From Akebia trifoliata (lineage: Eukaryota; Streptophyta; Magnoliopsida; Ranunculales; Lardizabalaceae), in the NCBI GenBank assembly GCA_017979445.1, contig CM030714.1, positions 682,001 through 746,000 of the forward strand: a stretch of 64,000 bases of DNA, given 5' to 3'. The notes below the pieces were generated by a model. The model saw only the letters and a program-made list of their open reading frames with translations. It had not been told where the DNA came from and made no database searches. A program made the translations under genes and the position numbers. Shown piece by piece: positions 46,801 through 59,529 of the stretch (positions are counted from its first letter, which is position 1; each line of letters opens with the position of its first letter).

Positions 46801-47538
46801 AGCATTTTAGATCTTCCAATGAGGGAAAAAAAAATTTGATCGATTCCAATGAAAAAAAATGTGATCTTGTGGTTATGATCATCCAAGAAAATGTCTTTTG
46901 ATTAACGGTCTAGATTCATTCCTTCACAGTTATAACTTGGGAAATTGAAATAGTTTCTGGTGGAATCTCCTGAACAGTTTTTAAAGGTGTCGGATTTGAG
47001 TGGATTTTGGGATTTCTATTTCTCCTACTCCGTTTCTGTTGTTTCCTTACTCTTAAGCCCATTACATCAAATTTTGTGTCACAAATTCCTTTGCAAGTAT
47101 GGAGGGTTTAGTATCAGTTATCCAGTAAAACATCATAAGCTTAGTATCTATGCCATTGGGGTTGCATCTAATTATCACAACCGATCCCAAATCTTTGGGA
47201 TAAGGCTTTGTTTCTGTTGTTGTTGTTCCCTTTATTTATATACAGTGTGCAATATATTGCAGGTTGTCACTAGTTTGGCGGATCCCTCTGCAAACATAAT
47301 ATTTGGGGCAGTTGTAGATGATAGATACAATGGTGAGATTCATGTGACTATCATTGCAACTGGCTTCTCACAATCTTTTCAGAAGAAACTCTTGACAGAC
47401 CCAAAGGCAGCCAAGTTGGTGGAGAAAGCTACAGCAACAGCAGCAGCCCAAGAAAGCAAAGGATTGCATCTGCCCCTCAAGACCCCTACCTCATCCTCTG
47501 TTTCTTCTTGGTCTCCCACACGGAAGCTCTTCTCCTAA
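43830..47538 (+). CDS. FTSZ1: Plastid division protein FtsZ1, six exons, 424 aa
   Basis: Tubulin-like GTPase that forms the stromal Z ring in chloroplast division together with FtsZ2. Exons: 43830-44096, 44654-44753, 44935-45164, 45841-46008, 46150-46383, 47263-47538. The first 60 or so residues are a Ser/Arg-rich transit peptide ([17 protein letters not shown]). GTPase motifs: [16 protein letters not shown] (about 69-84), GGGTGSG (159-165) and the T7-loop [11 protein letters not shown] (from 261). Conserved ends are [17 protein letters not shown] and a Ser-rich tail. The FtsZ2-type C-terminal core motif is absent, fitting FtsZ1. Length matches known FtsZ1 (about 420-430). Intron 3 is unusual: conserved sequence ([13 protein letters not shown]) is kept only with a GC-AG intron (ACAG/GCAGGT at 45164/45165). 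The GT-AG alternative (donor at 45169, exon from 45848) would lose one residue. The gene converges on TAF6. Confidence 0.93.
45180..45480 (-). mobile_element. LINE 3' fragment in FtsZ1 intron 3
   Basis: The minus strand encodes [19 protein letters not shown], the WKERN motif. The TTTTTATAATTAAAATATTT at the low-coordinate end would be its tail. It accounts for part of the 676-base intron. Confidence 0.7.
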
Positions 47539-48312
47539 GCCCCTTCACCCTCGTGGTTTTCATTTTTCCCCCTTTTGTTAATTCTTGGTTGTAATGTTGA
47601 ATTTCTTCTGTATCAGATATACAATTTATTGTTTTTTCTCACCAAAATCAAGTGGTGTAACAATGTTTTGCTTTGTCAAGCCTATAAACTTTGATGTATG
47701 CCCAGTTGAAGCCATTTTAAAGAAACCTGGCTATGGGGGCTTTGTGCCCAACATCATCGACAAAGAATATTACAAGCTTCAGACCGGGCAGGCCACAGAA
47801 ATTGGACTAAGGGTTAAAATCTCATTTGTGTCAATGTTTTGGGTGGCTACCAGTACATTTCAAAATATTGAATGTCGGGGGTACATTATTTTGTTTCAGT
47901 TTCAGTGAAAATAAGTATGTTCTGCTAAAACAAACATTCCATTGAAATGGTACCAGACTCACAAAAATTCATGGTTCTTTTCGTTTTTATTGTTGATTTT
48001 TAACAATATCCACTATTACGAAGAGCTCCTTGAACATTGTGAGAATAGAAAAGCACTGAATGGCATTAAGTTAAAGTCAAGGGAGATCCTACTAATTCAT
48101 GAGCAGGCATACCGTGTATACCAAGGCGTACAAAACTAATCAAAAATGTACAAAAGCCTTACCATAATCAAAATTGTCCAGTTTTTTATGCAATCTTAAC
48201 CCAAATGCAGTTGCAAATTTTAATCTTGAGATTTAATACAATCTATAACCGATCATGACTTTACACAACTATCCTTGACAAACACTCCAGCCAAAATCTA
48301 TCTTTGATTTGA
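47539..48312. other. 3' UTRs and spacer between convergent FtsZ1 and TAF6
   Basis: No gene is seen. About 770 bases separate the two stop codons. The reading frame at 47585-47908 has no recognisable protein. Confidence 0.5.
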
Positions 48313-51300
48313 TCACAAGAAAAAAGACATCTCAGCCGAGGGAGTGAAGGCCAAAATTCTCTCACCAAAGAGCTCGAATAGTGATGCTAGCAAATGCCCT
48401 GCATCCATGTCCTCCTTCCAAGCTTGAGTGAGAACAGCTGACATCCTTGGTGCCCGGCCTTCCACCTTCTCTCTTCTGCTACTGCCACCGGAGATGCTCT
48501 CATTTATGATCTGCCGGACGATGACGATGCACCTATGATGGACTCTCCTGATGTGGTAGGAAATCTATCTGCTGTCACTTGCATGTCAGTTGGCATGGTG
48601 ATGGTTGGCAGTGCACCTAACGGGCCATCCATAGCAATTTTCTTGAGGGGTGGCTGCTGCATCAAATTTTCCATGCTCGCCTTGCGTTTATCTTGAAAGG
48701 ATTCAAAAAAGGATCAGCCTTAGTATGATACGTCTGTGTGTGTGCACACATGCACGTGCAAGAGTGCTCATTCCTTTCTGAATATAGACTACTATTTTAT
48801 CTCCCACGTTTGGCATACATAATTCCAATGACGCTGAACATCCAACCAATGTAGTAATTTGATGGCTCAGATTTTCCAACTAGAGGTGCTATTAGTGCAC
48901 CAACTTTTACTTATAACACACCAATCCATATGTAAATAACTGTTCAATTTCAAAAGGCTTGGTGCGCTGTACGTAAAACAATTGGTGTGGTAATAGAATA
49001 TCTCTTTTCTAAAACGTATAAAATTTGGGTTTTAGCTACTAATGCTAGTGCACATGTGCTTGCCTATGCAACAAAACCATGAGCACAATCCAACCATCTA
49101 TACATGCATAAAGACATACTATAATTGTAAGTTTAGGGAAGTTCAAGACGTTTACTTGGCATTGTAGTCACTATCCTTCCATTGTTCCTCCAGACGGTAC
49201 GTGCCGGTGGGGCTAGTAAACCTGGGAATAACTTGAGCCGATCATACATGCACTGACCTGCCGCGCACTGGACAATGATTCCCTCATGATTAACCATTTG
49301 ATATTCATCTTCATGATATTTCAGGAGAGTGTTATAAATGATAATAGGTTAGAAAAAAATCTGACCAGAAGAGCCCCGTAAACTCGCCATGCTTCATGCC
49401 TCTTCATCTCATTCTTTTGCTCCTCAAGGAGCATCTCTGGTTCCAGAAGTTGTAGATATGACTCAAGATTTGGCAGTATAAGAAGACGTATCTGACAAGT
49501 TAAGACTCTTTGTTAATCGATAAAACTTGAGAAAAAAGAAATGGATGTGAATTCAAATTCAAGAGAACTCAAGTACAAGTTATGCATGGCTTGGGAAAAC
49601 GGCCACATAACATCCATGAATAGAAATGAAAAGTAAGGAAAAGAAAAAAGGGCCAATAGAAATGCTAGAGACCCTAATAAAGATTTGCATAGCAAAAGGA
49701 GTTGGCTATCTTTCAAGTTTAGTCTCTTTTTTCCCGATACATGGGTGTCCAGACTCAATCCGACTATTCCCATGGACACGTGAGTCACCCCTTCCAACAC
49801 GTGCCAATTGTACTGGCCTCTTAAAGCATCAAGGGGATGGCCAACGAGCTGGTTTGAACTCAAGACCTCTCCCTTTTTGGAGGGAGGCCCAGGCCACTAC
49901 ACCCAACACTCATTGGCTAGTTTAGTCTTTTCACCCTTATATATAGTCCAAAGAAGTGCAAAAACAGTACACAAGTTAACAACTTTCTGTTTGTCAATAT
50001 TATTTAATATTAAAAAAAAACATGTCGGTTTGCCATTTTTTGGCAACCATATGTGAATACAATGGCGATGATGACATACATTCAGCCAGAGTGGGATGCA
50101 CAATTAGATTCATGTTGCTGACCCTAATATTTGGGATAAGGCGTAGATGATGAGAATGACAATGAAAACTATGATCTGAGCATGAGAAAAGAAGATACCA
50201 CACTGGGTCCCAGTGCAGCAAGCCCTTTAATAGCACCATAATGTTGAGTCATTGCTTTTGTAGGGTCCAGAAAAGCATGAAGCAGAGTTCTTGTCACACG
50301 TGGCTGTAGATTGTGATAAACATGCCCAAATCTGCAACAATTTTATAGATTTAAATACCAAGGATTGTACGCAAAATTTACCAACATGAACATAATAGGT
50401 GTATGGTAGTAGATAAAGAGCTCAATCAAATAAACTGTTTAAAGAGAGAGAACACTTTTAGCAGCAAAACTCAAGTGAATGACTCAGGTATTGGGTTCAA
50501 TGTAAGGTGCAATAATAAACTAGCTTTGGAATCTCATGAAGCATGGATAAGAGAAAGCGTGAACAAAAGCTAAAGCATCGGAGAGATCTCACCTCTTGCA
50601 TATTGAAGCAACTAGAATTGCAGCGAAGTTCCTGAGCTCCCAGTGATTGTCAGAAAACCTATTCCCCAACCTTTTGGCAACAAGGCAAGTAATTACAGAT
50701 GGCATCAACTGGTGCAGCTGAAGAGAAAAAAAAAAAAAATTATATCCATTCAGTTAAGTGAATTAATATCAGGACTAGCTGTTGACTCGGCACACATGCT
50801 GGGTGGGATCCACCGTTTGATGAGTCAAACCAAGGAACAAGGATGGTTTTTTTGAGAGCTTCTATTAACACACCAAACTAGTGTAGAAAACCATTAAATT
50901 TCAAAAGGATTAGTATGTTGTGAGTAAAAGTTGGTGTGCCAATAGAATCACTCTCCTTTTTCCCCTATGTGCGGTCCAAGTGATGGATCCTATCCCCCGG
51001 ATCAGATCTTGAACTATTTCCATCTAAACCAGATCTTGAACTTACATAAGGTTCTATGTGTATGTGCTGATTCTGGAGAAGGCTCCGAACAACGCGCATC
51101 AATGCAAACAGAAGAGGGAAATCATTCAAACTCCGGGTGACCTGAGGTTATTAGTAAAGCATAAAGTTTGAATGAGCAAGAAATATGTCTTTTTGACACA
51201 ATTCTGTGAATAATATTGAAAACAAGAACTTTACCTCGTCCGCAATAAAGTAGGTGAAATAAGGAACTAAAGGATGAAGTCCCGAATCTGTAGCCAAGCT

Positions 51301-54300
51301 TACTAATGCTTCTTTGAAAAGGACTGAGTCGGACCTGCTGAGTGTTAGTTCCGTGATTTTATCAAAATATAACTGCACAGACAATCATTAAATTGTCTTA
51401 GTTAAGCTGTTTTGAGGAAAAATCAATAAGAAAGCTTATAAATAACAGATGAGATACAAATCAATACCTGAAGCTCCCTTGATAACACATGCTTAACAGG
51501 CAATTTTATGTCAACAGGAGGTCCATCATCTTTGTGTTCAGACTTTTTGTTATCAGAAGGAACTACAAGTGCTACAAATAATGGAAGACCAATCTAAAGT
51601 TAGATCCCCAGCTTGGTACACTAACAATGAAAAATAAATAAAAACTAAAAAAGCTTTCAATAATTGAAAAAAAAAAAACAAACATTAACCTTAGATTCAT
51701 TTGAAAAGAAAGTGTTCCAAAGATTAGAGGAAATGAGATATTTGAAAGAGTGATGGAAATGGGAAATGAACCCCTGATGTTGACTACACAGCTTGTCAAA
51801 AGATAACAACAAAGGAAAAGTAGAAAACCCAAAAGTCTACCACAAGCCTACAAATCATATTGGTTCCAGCGAACATAACCTTCATGCCAAACAAAAGGGT
51901 ATATATGTCTAAGCGATGCCTTAACACATTTGACTCACACAGATCACTTGTGTCCTAGCTTGTGAAGGCCCAATGGGTTTCATTGTTAAAATGAACTTCC
52001 AGCACTTATCCCAAATTGACTATGCAATCCCAACCCAATCCCATATCCAATATGATCCAAAAGTCAATAGAAAGGCCAAGTCAAGTACGAATCAGGTCAA
52101 AAAATGAGTGAGAAGCTAAGTCAGAGGGGATCAAATACAGCCCGGCTTATTGTAAGGGTGGGGTTAAGGTCTCCATCCCATTCCTCTGTAGTATGTACAA
52201 GATAAAGGTAAACTATGAGACAGACCTTCCACTGGAGCATTTTCTGGAATGGCTGGTTGTACTCCTTCAATAGCTAGCCAGTGAGCCACAACTGCTGTGT
52301 CAAGTGGAGCTTTTGGTAGAGGTGCCTCAATCACCTATACATGCAAAATCAAAATATGGCTAAACCAGAAAAAACTTAATATATAGTAAGATTGGCAAAG
52401 TTAACAACATGAGCAATTCTTACATCTTTAAACTCGACATCCTTGTCATCAATGTAGAACAAATCCTTATGTCCAACGGCCCTTTTGAAATGCAACAAAT
52501 CTCCGGAGGTAAATCCATAAATTGGCTGAGGCAAGAGAAAGATATACACGAACAAATAAAAATTTCGTAATGAAATTAAGGATAAATAAATTTTAAAAAA
52601 ATATATAAAAAAATATGTTCTAAATTTCACAAAAACCTTGCCCCAAGAAGCAAATTTGCATAAAATGCATCACAGAACTGCCGTTTCTGGTTTTAGGGAG
52701 TGCAAAACAAATAAACAAACAAGGCCCAACGGTCTATATGTATATATATGAATGAACATCTCTATAAGAAGTCAATAAAGGAAACAAATACGGACAAAAT
52801 ATAAACAATGGTAACACATTTGTGTAGTAGAGAAGTACCTCCACATTTCTCAGGTTCAGAGCACTATCCACATCATCTGCTGTCAAAATAGTTCGTTTTG
52901 AGTGGCGCATGCACTTGATTGCCTCCTGTGATTGCAGAATATAAAAAAAAAAAAGTAGACCCTGTTAACTCATCTAATTTCTCTACGCTCCTTCTTTAGC
53001 TCCTTCTATCAATCAACTATTTTTTTGACAAATACATCCTTCCAAATATAGTCATAGCCTCACAGTACAGCAATAGCCAGTAGGAAACCCTCTGACCTTG
53101 TCGTTCCACTAGGAAGGTGGATCTGCTTCTCGAGTCTGGTTTCACCAAGTACATCTATTCTCTACACTTGTTTCAATTATTAAAAAAAAAATTCTACATT
53201 TGTTTCCTTTAATTTATTTTAACCCTCAAATTCCAAAGAAAATGCTATAATAATGCCAGAGCTCTATTTTCTTACCAAGAAATAAAGAGATTATATTTAC
53301 TTTAGTATGTAGGTTTTGGCATGGTATTAAACTTTAATGTATTTCCAAAAAATATCTCCATTTCACAAAGACCAAAAGGAAATTCAATCAACAACTTATT
53401 TATGTGTGTGTGCGTGTTCTACACACATTGTCGGCAATCACTGTTCATTTTGTTAAATATTTCTGTCACCATTCAAAGATCAAAATAATCTTTTAAATTT
53501 TCTTGAAAACGTATACTAAAATTATTGATAAAATTTATAAGAATAACAGAAAAAATTACAAATTACTTGCATAAAGGACTTGTAAATTACTCAATAATGG
53601 TAGTTATTCATTAATAGAAGAGAATTACAATTGATCGGGTTCCCATACATCACCCTATTTTAATGTATTCTAAGTATATCAGCAAATGTATATAAGCACA
53701 CACATACATCGTTCATGAACTAATTAGCTGGATCTGTCAATAACCTGTATCTTACTTAATAGCAAGCACACATAAGCAAGTGTTTATTATATTAATATAT
53801 AGATAGCCGATGTGAGATAAATGATTTTCATTTCCATGAAAAATATAGTCCTGGCTGTCAAGCTCTCAAATATAGGCATCAGTGTGTAGTGGAATGCTAT
53901 TGATCTTAATTTCTATTTCTATACTCCAAATGGTTGCTTATTCTAGTTTTATACTTGTGAGTGTATTTTCATGCTTGTTCTATCACTCTCCGTGGTTTCA
54001 TTGAAAATGTCCTCAATACTTCTATAATTTCCATGAAAATTGTGCTAATTGTTATATTGACCAAATTTTCAATGAAGTATTTCCATTTTCAGATTGACCA
54101 CACTAGCAACCAAAACCAAAATTTTATATGTTGGGTTATTGTAAATGGTGCCCATTAAACTAGTCACGATAGTTTGAAAGGATTTTTCTTTTCCCTCTTT
54201 TCTTCTTCTTTTTTGTTTTTTGTTTTTAGTTTAGATTTAGAAGGTGAATGTGCTTATGAATCTAACATCTTTGATATAAACACCCACACACTTTATCAAC

Positions 54301-54590
54301 TTAGCAAGCTAGCACCTTCATCTAAAACCTATGTTACCCAAACTGTGGAAATGTTGGAAGAAAATGATTTGTTTAGTTGAGCCCAAATCTTTGGTATAAA
54401 ACTTTGACGATTAATAAGCATTAGAGACTTGAAAAATGTCATTATACTGTGAAAATCAAAGTACCTGCATGATCTCCCGCACACGGTACTCCACATCAGG
54501 AGCAAGAGCAAGTGCAACATCAGGTGATAAATTGCTAATCCCGATGCTCTGCGCAATGACCTCAATCGTCTCTTTAGGTACAATGCTCAT
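48313..54590 (-). CDS. TAF6: TFIID subunit 6 (TAF6), 12 coding exons, frameshift in last exon
   Basis: Histone-fold subunit of the general transcription factor TFIID; pairs with TAF9. Exons (high to low): 54590-54465, 52925-52839, 52525-52424, 52334-52226, 51571-51468, 51372-51235, 51141-51046, 50717-50593, 50331-50199, 49491-49366, 49267-49156, 48691 onward. All joins fit GT-AG and keep phase. The start [18 protein letters not shown] begins the histone fold (to about residue 70: [20 protein letters not shown]). The middle is the HEAT-repeat region ([45 protein letters not shown]). As read, exon 12 stops at TAA 48506-48504, giving 481 aa. The family's conserved C-terminus ([20 protein letters not shown], then [10 protein letters not shown]) follows in another frame to TGA 48315-48313. 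One base appears missing near 48515. Truncation, error or unseen splicing are all possible. Confidence 0.88.
48885..48995. mobile_element. MITE family D copy in TAF6 intron 11
   Basis: Left GTGCTATTAGTGCACCAACT then TTTACTTATAACACACC; right GGTGCGCTGTACGTAAAACA then TTGGTGTGGTAATAGAATAT. Short foldback element; other copies are at 50.86 and 56.66 kb. Confidence 0.6.
49730..49925 (-). mobile_element. SINE in TAF6 intron 9
   Basis: On the minus strand GTGTAGTGGCCTGGGCCTCC resembles an A box and GGTCTTGAGTTCAAACCAGC a B box. GGCCTCTTAAAGCATCAAGG at the other side recurs near 26220. Fragments of the same family are at 26.2 and 40.6 kb. Confidence 0.55.
50855..50957. mobile_element. MITE family D copy in TAF6 intron 7
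   Basis: Left AGCTTCTATTAACACACCAA; right GAGTAAAAGTTGGTGTGCCA then ATAGAA. The centre shares AAATTTCAAAAGGATT with the 48.9 kb copy (AATTTCAAAAGGCTT). Confidence 0.6.
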
Positions 54591-55354
54591 CTTTCCTTCA
54601 CTGATATGTCATGAATTTCAAACCAAAACAGCCTCCCAGATGTTTCTATTACACAATATATAGAAGTGTCTCTTAGAAACAAGCCAATTAGATTGCTGGG
54701 AACCCAATTTCAATGCTTAAAAAGTCCACATAACAATATGGGTAAACTTTAAATCGTCCTTACTTTCTGTTTCAACATCAAAATTCTGAAATTTCTCCCC
54801 TTTTCTTTTCTTCAAATACCTTTCAATCATAAACGGTATCTGGCAGTTCAGCAGATCCTATTTGGAGAAAAACAAAAAATGGGTTTTTATTCCAGATGCC
54901 AATGTCAGAAAACGAAGAAAAATCGAAACTTTCTGAAAACACACCAGATCTCTTGCCTGAAATCAATGCTTAAGAAAAAGGAATCCCAATATTAATTAGA
55001 TTATTAATGGATTTCTAACTATTTCATGAAAATTTCAAGCAACCGTTAAATTTAGATATAAAAAAATCCAAAATCAGCTATAGAATTCGAAAAATAAATA
55101 AGAATTGGTGAGTGGAGTGCATTAGACACAGAATAATAAATAAATAAATAAGCGCAAATTTTCAAATACTGAATTTGATCCAACAGAATACCAGAGAAGA
55201 AAGATAAAAAATCCCAACTAACCTAATAATCAGTAGAATCTACGTTACTTCCAGAAAGAGAGTCTTAATTCGAGCCATCTTTCACGTCTGGGTTTTAGGG
55301 TTCATAATTTATTGAGGTACTCAGGAATCTCTAATTCTAAAGAGGAGCTCATGT

Positions 55355-55361
55355 ATTTATA
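55355..55361 (-). promoter_or_regulatory. TATA box of TAF6
   Basis: TATAAAT on the minus strand, about 770 bases upstream of the ATG. GATTATTAG/GTTAGT at about 55223 on the minus strand is a plausible donor of a 5' UTR intron that ends just before the ATG (ATATCAG near 54603). Confidence 0.45.
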
Positions 55362-55571
55362 ACTAGGAAAATTAGATAAGGTCCTTACGCTTTCGAACTG
55401 AAGACATATCTCTTGACCTTAGTTTTCTGCAAGAGATCTAACTGAATGTCCTAAATGCCCTCGTCCAAAAATCTTTGATTTTTCTCGCAAAGGTCAAAAC
55501 TCATTGTCTTACAACTCTTTAACCACAATGGTAGTTTTTTTTTTTTTTTTTTAATCTTTTTCTTCAATATC

Positions 55572-55680
55572 TTTCAAACATGGTTTTAAATCTCATCCGA
55601 TACGTCTCGTATCGTCCACCAACAAGACAGGTAGAAAAGTCAAACGTATCGGACAAGATTTAAAACCATAGTTCATTTGT
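55572..55680. mobile_element. Small inverted-repeat element upstream of TAF6
   Basis: CATGGTTTTAAATCTCATCC and GATACGT on the left pair with ACGTATCGGACAAGATTTAA and AACCATAG on the right. About 100 bases, with no coding capacity. Confidence 0.55.
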
Positions 55681-56655
55681 TTCATTATTGAACAAGACGA
55701 TTCAAACATATCAAAAAACTCATTCGAGACAAGTTGGTCTCATTCATGGATGAGACGAGACGTCAAAACAAGTTTCCTTATAGTTTTTTCCCCTAGAAAA
55801 TCCATCATTTTCAACTTCCCAAACAATCATATCTTGTTCTCAAAATTTGAAGATTGCAAGAGATGGAACCAAAAGGTTAGTAATTGAAGTAAAAGTGTTT
55901 TAGGTTATTCATCATCAAAGGTTTTGGATGAGGATATTCAGGTTATCTTTTGATAGCCTAGGTCATTCATCATATATTTGAAAACATAGGTGCTTTTATA
56001 AATCATATATAATTTTAAAATTTGTCGAGTCAAATTGATTGGATTTCAAGGTGGCTCTTGGCCCTCAAAATTTGATGAAACAACTCATCACATCAACTTG
56101 AAAAGTCTTTGAGTCAACTCATCTAAACAACCGATCCAACTTGAAAAAGAGTTGAGTCCAATAAAAAGAATTGATCAAGTTTTTAACTATATACAATATT
56201 TTATGGGGACTCACACCATGATTACTTTCGGATTTGGATCTTGTTTTTTGGGATTTGACAAGGCTTATTTGGTTGCAAATATTGAAGACGAAAGTTGATA
56301 ACTCGCATAAGTTCTTATAATATTTATATGTGATTGGAATGTTCAACTTCAAAACTTAGAAACTCTCTGTAACTCCCATTTTTCGTGGAGTTATCATCTT
56401 ATTAAGTGAGAATTTATAACTCATCCTATAACCTGGTATATAAGAAAATAAACGATCATGATAAGGATGGTCAATGTAGCTGTTACTGGATAGTGAATTC
56501 TCACAATCAACCAAACACTAGGGTTGTAATTAACTTCAATTGTTAACTTTCGGAAGTTTGAACTTCAAAGAGTTCAACTTCAAACAGTACAATTCTACAA
56601 GTGGAATTATTATGCTTTTATCTGAAGGTAAATGAGAAGTATAGAAACTATAGAG
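55681..56655. other. Intergenic DNA, no gene
   Basis: AT-rich; no conserved protein or RNA is recognised. Confidence 0.4.
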
Positions 56656-56657
56656 AG

Positions 56658-56757
56658 ATTCTATTGCCACACTAACTTATTCTTATGTAAATCACCAAAG
56701 AATTAATGTGCATCTTGGGGTGCTATTGGTAAAAGTTGGTGTGGCAATAGAAGCTTG
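56658..56757. mobile_element. MITE family D copy
   Basis: Left GAGATTCTATTGCCACACTA; right GGTAAAAGTTGGTGTGGCAA then TAGAAGC. The arms are complementary. Confidence 0.6.
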
Positions 56758-57270
56758 CATTTTATTTTGGATGAATCTCCAAATCATGCACTGAATATGC
56801 CAAAATTCCAGTTTCGGTACATTGTTCATTTTAATTCCCAAAACATGCATGCAGGTATGTACACTGTTCACTATTTACATGCTACAAACTCGCAGGCTCG
56901 CCACTTTTATAGCGTCTACGAATTTGTGAGTTTGTCACTTTTAAACTTATTAGAGGATTCAATTCCTACACAAAATGGGTCAAACATATATTGGTTAGTG
57001 GCCCCAGTAAAGATCCAAAAGCCTAAAAGGAAATCTTTTGAGTCCAAGTCAATGCCACTAGTTGATCTCAACCATCGACGGTCAAAAGAATAGAATAGAT
57101 CAAGGGTTTGGATCACCGGGCAATCATGGAAATTAAGATGATTGACCTTGCATGGAATTAATCGAGTAGTGATCCTGATTTGCTAAATGTGCACCATATA
57201 TCTTTATAATTGATTTCACTGTGCATGCATGACATGTCAAGGGAGTGGGACCCTCTAGGTGGAGGAAAAT

Positions 57271-57495
57271 AGAGTCGTGATAATCTGACTCCCCCACATG
57301 GCATACTCAATCAACACCCCTAATGTGGGATATGCTAGAATCATAGATTTCCTTTCATCAGGATATACATCCGCACAAATTTATGGGGATTTGTGATTGT
57401 GTATCCTAAGACATAAAGTCTATGATTCTGGCACACTCAATGTTAAAGAGTCGATTGAGTATGCCACATGGGAGAGTCATATTATCACGACTCGA
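57271..57495. mobile_element. Foldback MITE family A, longer subfamily
   Basis: Left GAGTCGTGATAATCTGACTC, CATGGCATACTCAATC, GCTAGAATCATAGATTTCC; right AGTCTATGATTCTGGCACAC, GATTGAGTATGCCACATGG, GAGTCATATTATCACGACTC. It matches the truncated copy at 1-120. Confidence 0.7.
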
Positions 57496-58750
57496 GGAAA
57501 ATATTGTATAATGCGGACCATGATTTATGTTAGGCAAGATCCACACCCTCCATGCAGGCGCGTGGATGTTTGGATGTAATGATACACAATTACACCCAAA
57601 AGAAAGATGCATTGTTCCATAAGGAGTTCTACAATGACAACCAAAGATAAATTGGAAAAGAATCTCAGTGTTCTTACTGTTACAAGTAGAGAGTTGTGAG
57701 AATTATTGATCTAAATTCACATTAATTAATTTTTCAAGTTATAAAACTATTATTGTATTATAATATCAATCATTATAAGAAAAAGACTCTATTTTTGTAA
57801 AAAGTGCCAAATCCACACATTTGAGCAAGTTACATAATTGAATCCAAACATGGTTTATACTTCTATAAGCATAAGCAACTCATTAAGTAAATCCAAATTC
57901 CATCCATAATTTAAAATATTGGAAAATGTTTTAGATAGTATCTATCGAGACCAATACAAAACATTGACCCCGAAACGTTCAATGTTTCAGAAATGAATTG
58001 GGCATGCATCGGAATGTATCTATTTGTATTGACCGATAAAGCATCAGGTTTTTTATTAATCAAAATATTTAATCAATTCGACATTTTAAACCTTGATTCC
58101 ATTCTCCATAGTTTCGAAGAACACTTACCTTCTGAATATTTTCTCTATGCACCCTTAGAGATACAATTTGTAACTCGGATGGGAAGGCAACCAAGGATCA
58201 TCCCAAGTATAACCAATGGAACAACCAAATCAGATTATTAATTAATCACAAGTTATCCAATCCAAATATAAATAAACTTTATGATAATGTAAAGAAATAA
58301 ACTAACACAAATTCCGAAATAGAATTACTGCACCATATTTCTTTTCAAATAACCAATGTATATTGGATCAGATCTTTACTGGATCAATCATTGGGTCGAC
58401 CCAACCCAATAAAAGCCCTATATCCACAAGAAATACAAAGACCATCCATGATCCACCAGTCAAATAATAAAGCAATCAGACCACCATATCCGGCGCTGAA
58501 AGCGGAAACTGCAATTCTTACCCTAAAAATGATTCCATGCTCCCTGTTGTAGTGGCAGCCAAAACATAGGCTGAGAATCTGAGACACTCAACTGTTCTCT
58601 CTCTCTCTCTCTTGTCACCAAATCAGGATTGTACATCAAAAAGAGTGGGCCCACAACCATACATTGTTTTAAATCAGTCATACCAACCATCCAATCCACC
58701 GTTCAAATCTTTATTACTGTTCATAGTACGTCCCTTTACAGACTCTTTGT
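57496..58750. other. Intergenic DNA upstream of MIR396, no gene
   Basis: No gene is recognised. A CT run lies at 58595-58612. The part from about 58630 on may contain the MIR396 promoter. Confidence 0.35.
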
Positions 58751-59002
58751 CGTTTTTCTAGGGTTTCCTCCAAGCGTACATAGCCGTTAGTAGGGCTGAG
58801 ATTTGGACTTCCATCTCCACGTACTGTTTATGGGAATAGTGGAAAGTATGCAGTAAATATTACTGTTTTTACTTTCTAGGGTTTCTCTCTTTTTTCCATA
58901 TAAGGCTAGTGTTTTATTTGGAGATATAAGTAAGAAGGTATGTTATGGTTATATGGTTTAAGTTCAACAAAACCCTACGTTAGATTTAGTGATTTTTAGG
59001 AT

Positions 59003-59325
59003 TTTAGATCATACCCATCACAAATTTAGAGATTTAGATCGAAAATTTAACATGGTGATCTAGGTTTTTCAGGGTTTATACTTCTCTCTCTAGCAATCTC
59101 GCTCCAATGAAACCCACGTTAAATAGTTGATTCCAGAGCTTTTTAGATCATAACCATCATCGCAGGCTTAGTGATGTAGATCTCTAAGGTTTACCACGGT
59201 TATCTAGGTTTTCAGGGGTTCATGCTTCTCTCTTTCTAACGAAATCCATGTTAAAAGTTGACCATCACAGGCTTAAAGATGTAGATCAAAGTTTATCATA
59301 GTTTTCTAGGTTTTTCTTGGTCGAT

Positions 59326-59363
<38 letters not shown>

Positions 59364-59405
59364 GAATCCCACGTTAAATAGGTGATTCCATAAATGTTTA
59401 GATCA
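59003..59405. repeat. Three degenerate tandem repeats in the MIR396 leader
   Basis: About 120-140 bases each, starting near 59003, 59146 and 59263. Each has ACCATCA(C/T)..., GATGTAGATC or GATTTAGATC, TCTAGGTTTTTC, a CT-rich stretch and CCCACGTTAAATA or CCATGTTAAAA. The third ends in a pure CT run. Confidence 0.6.
59327..59360. repeat. CT microsatellite
   Basis: 34 bases of CT upstream of the miR396 hairpin. Confidence 0.95.
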
Positions 59406-59529
59406 TGCCTATCTTCTTCTTCTCTCCCTGATGTCTAGGATTTTGGTGTTGATTACTTGCTCTAGTTTTTTCTTAATTTCTGTTGTTATTAGGGCTTTGG
59501 GGTGCTTCAGGTTGATTGGGAGGAAAGGA

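Noticed and set aside
47585..48139. Two plus-strand frames after FtsZ1
   Set aside because: No recognisable domains; they lie in the 3' spacer between convergent genes.
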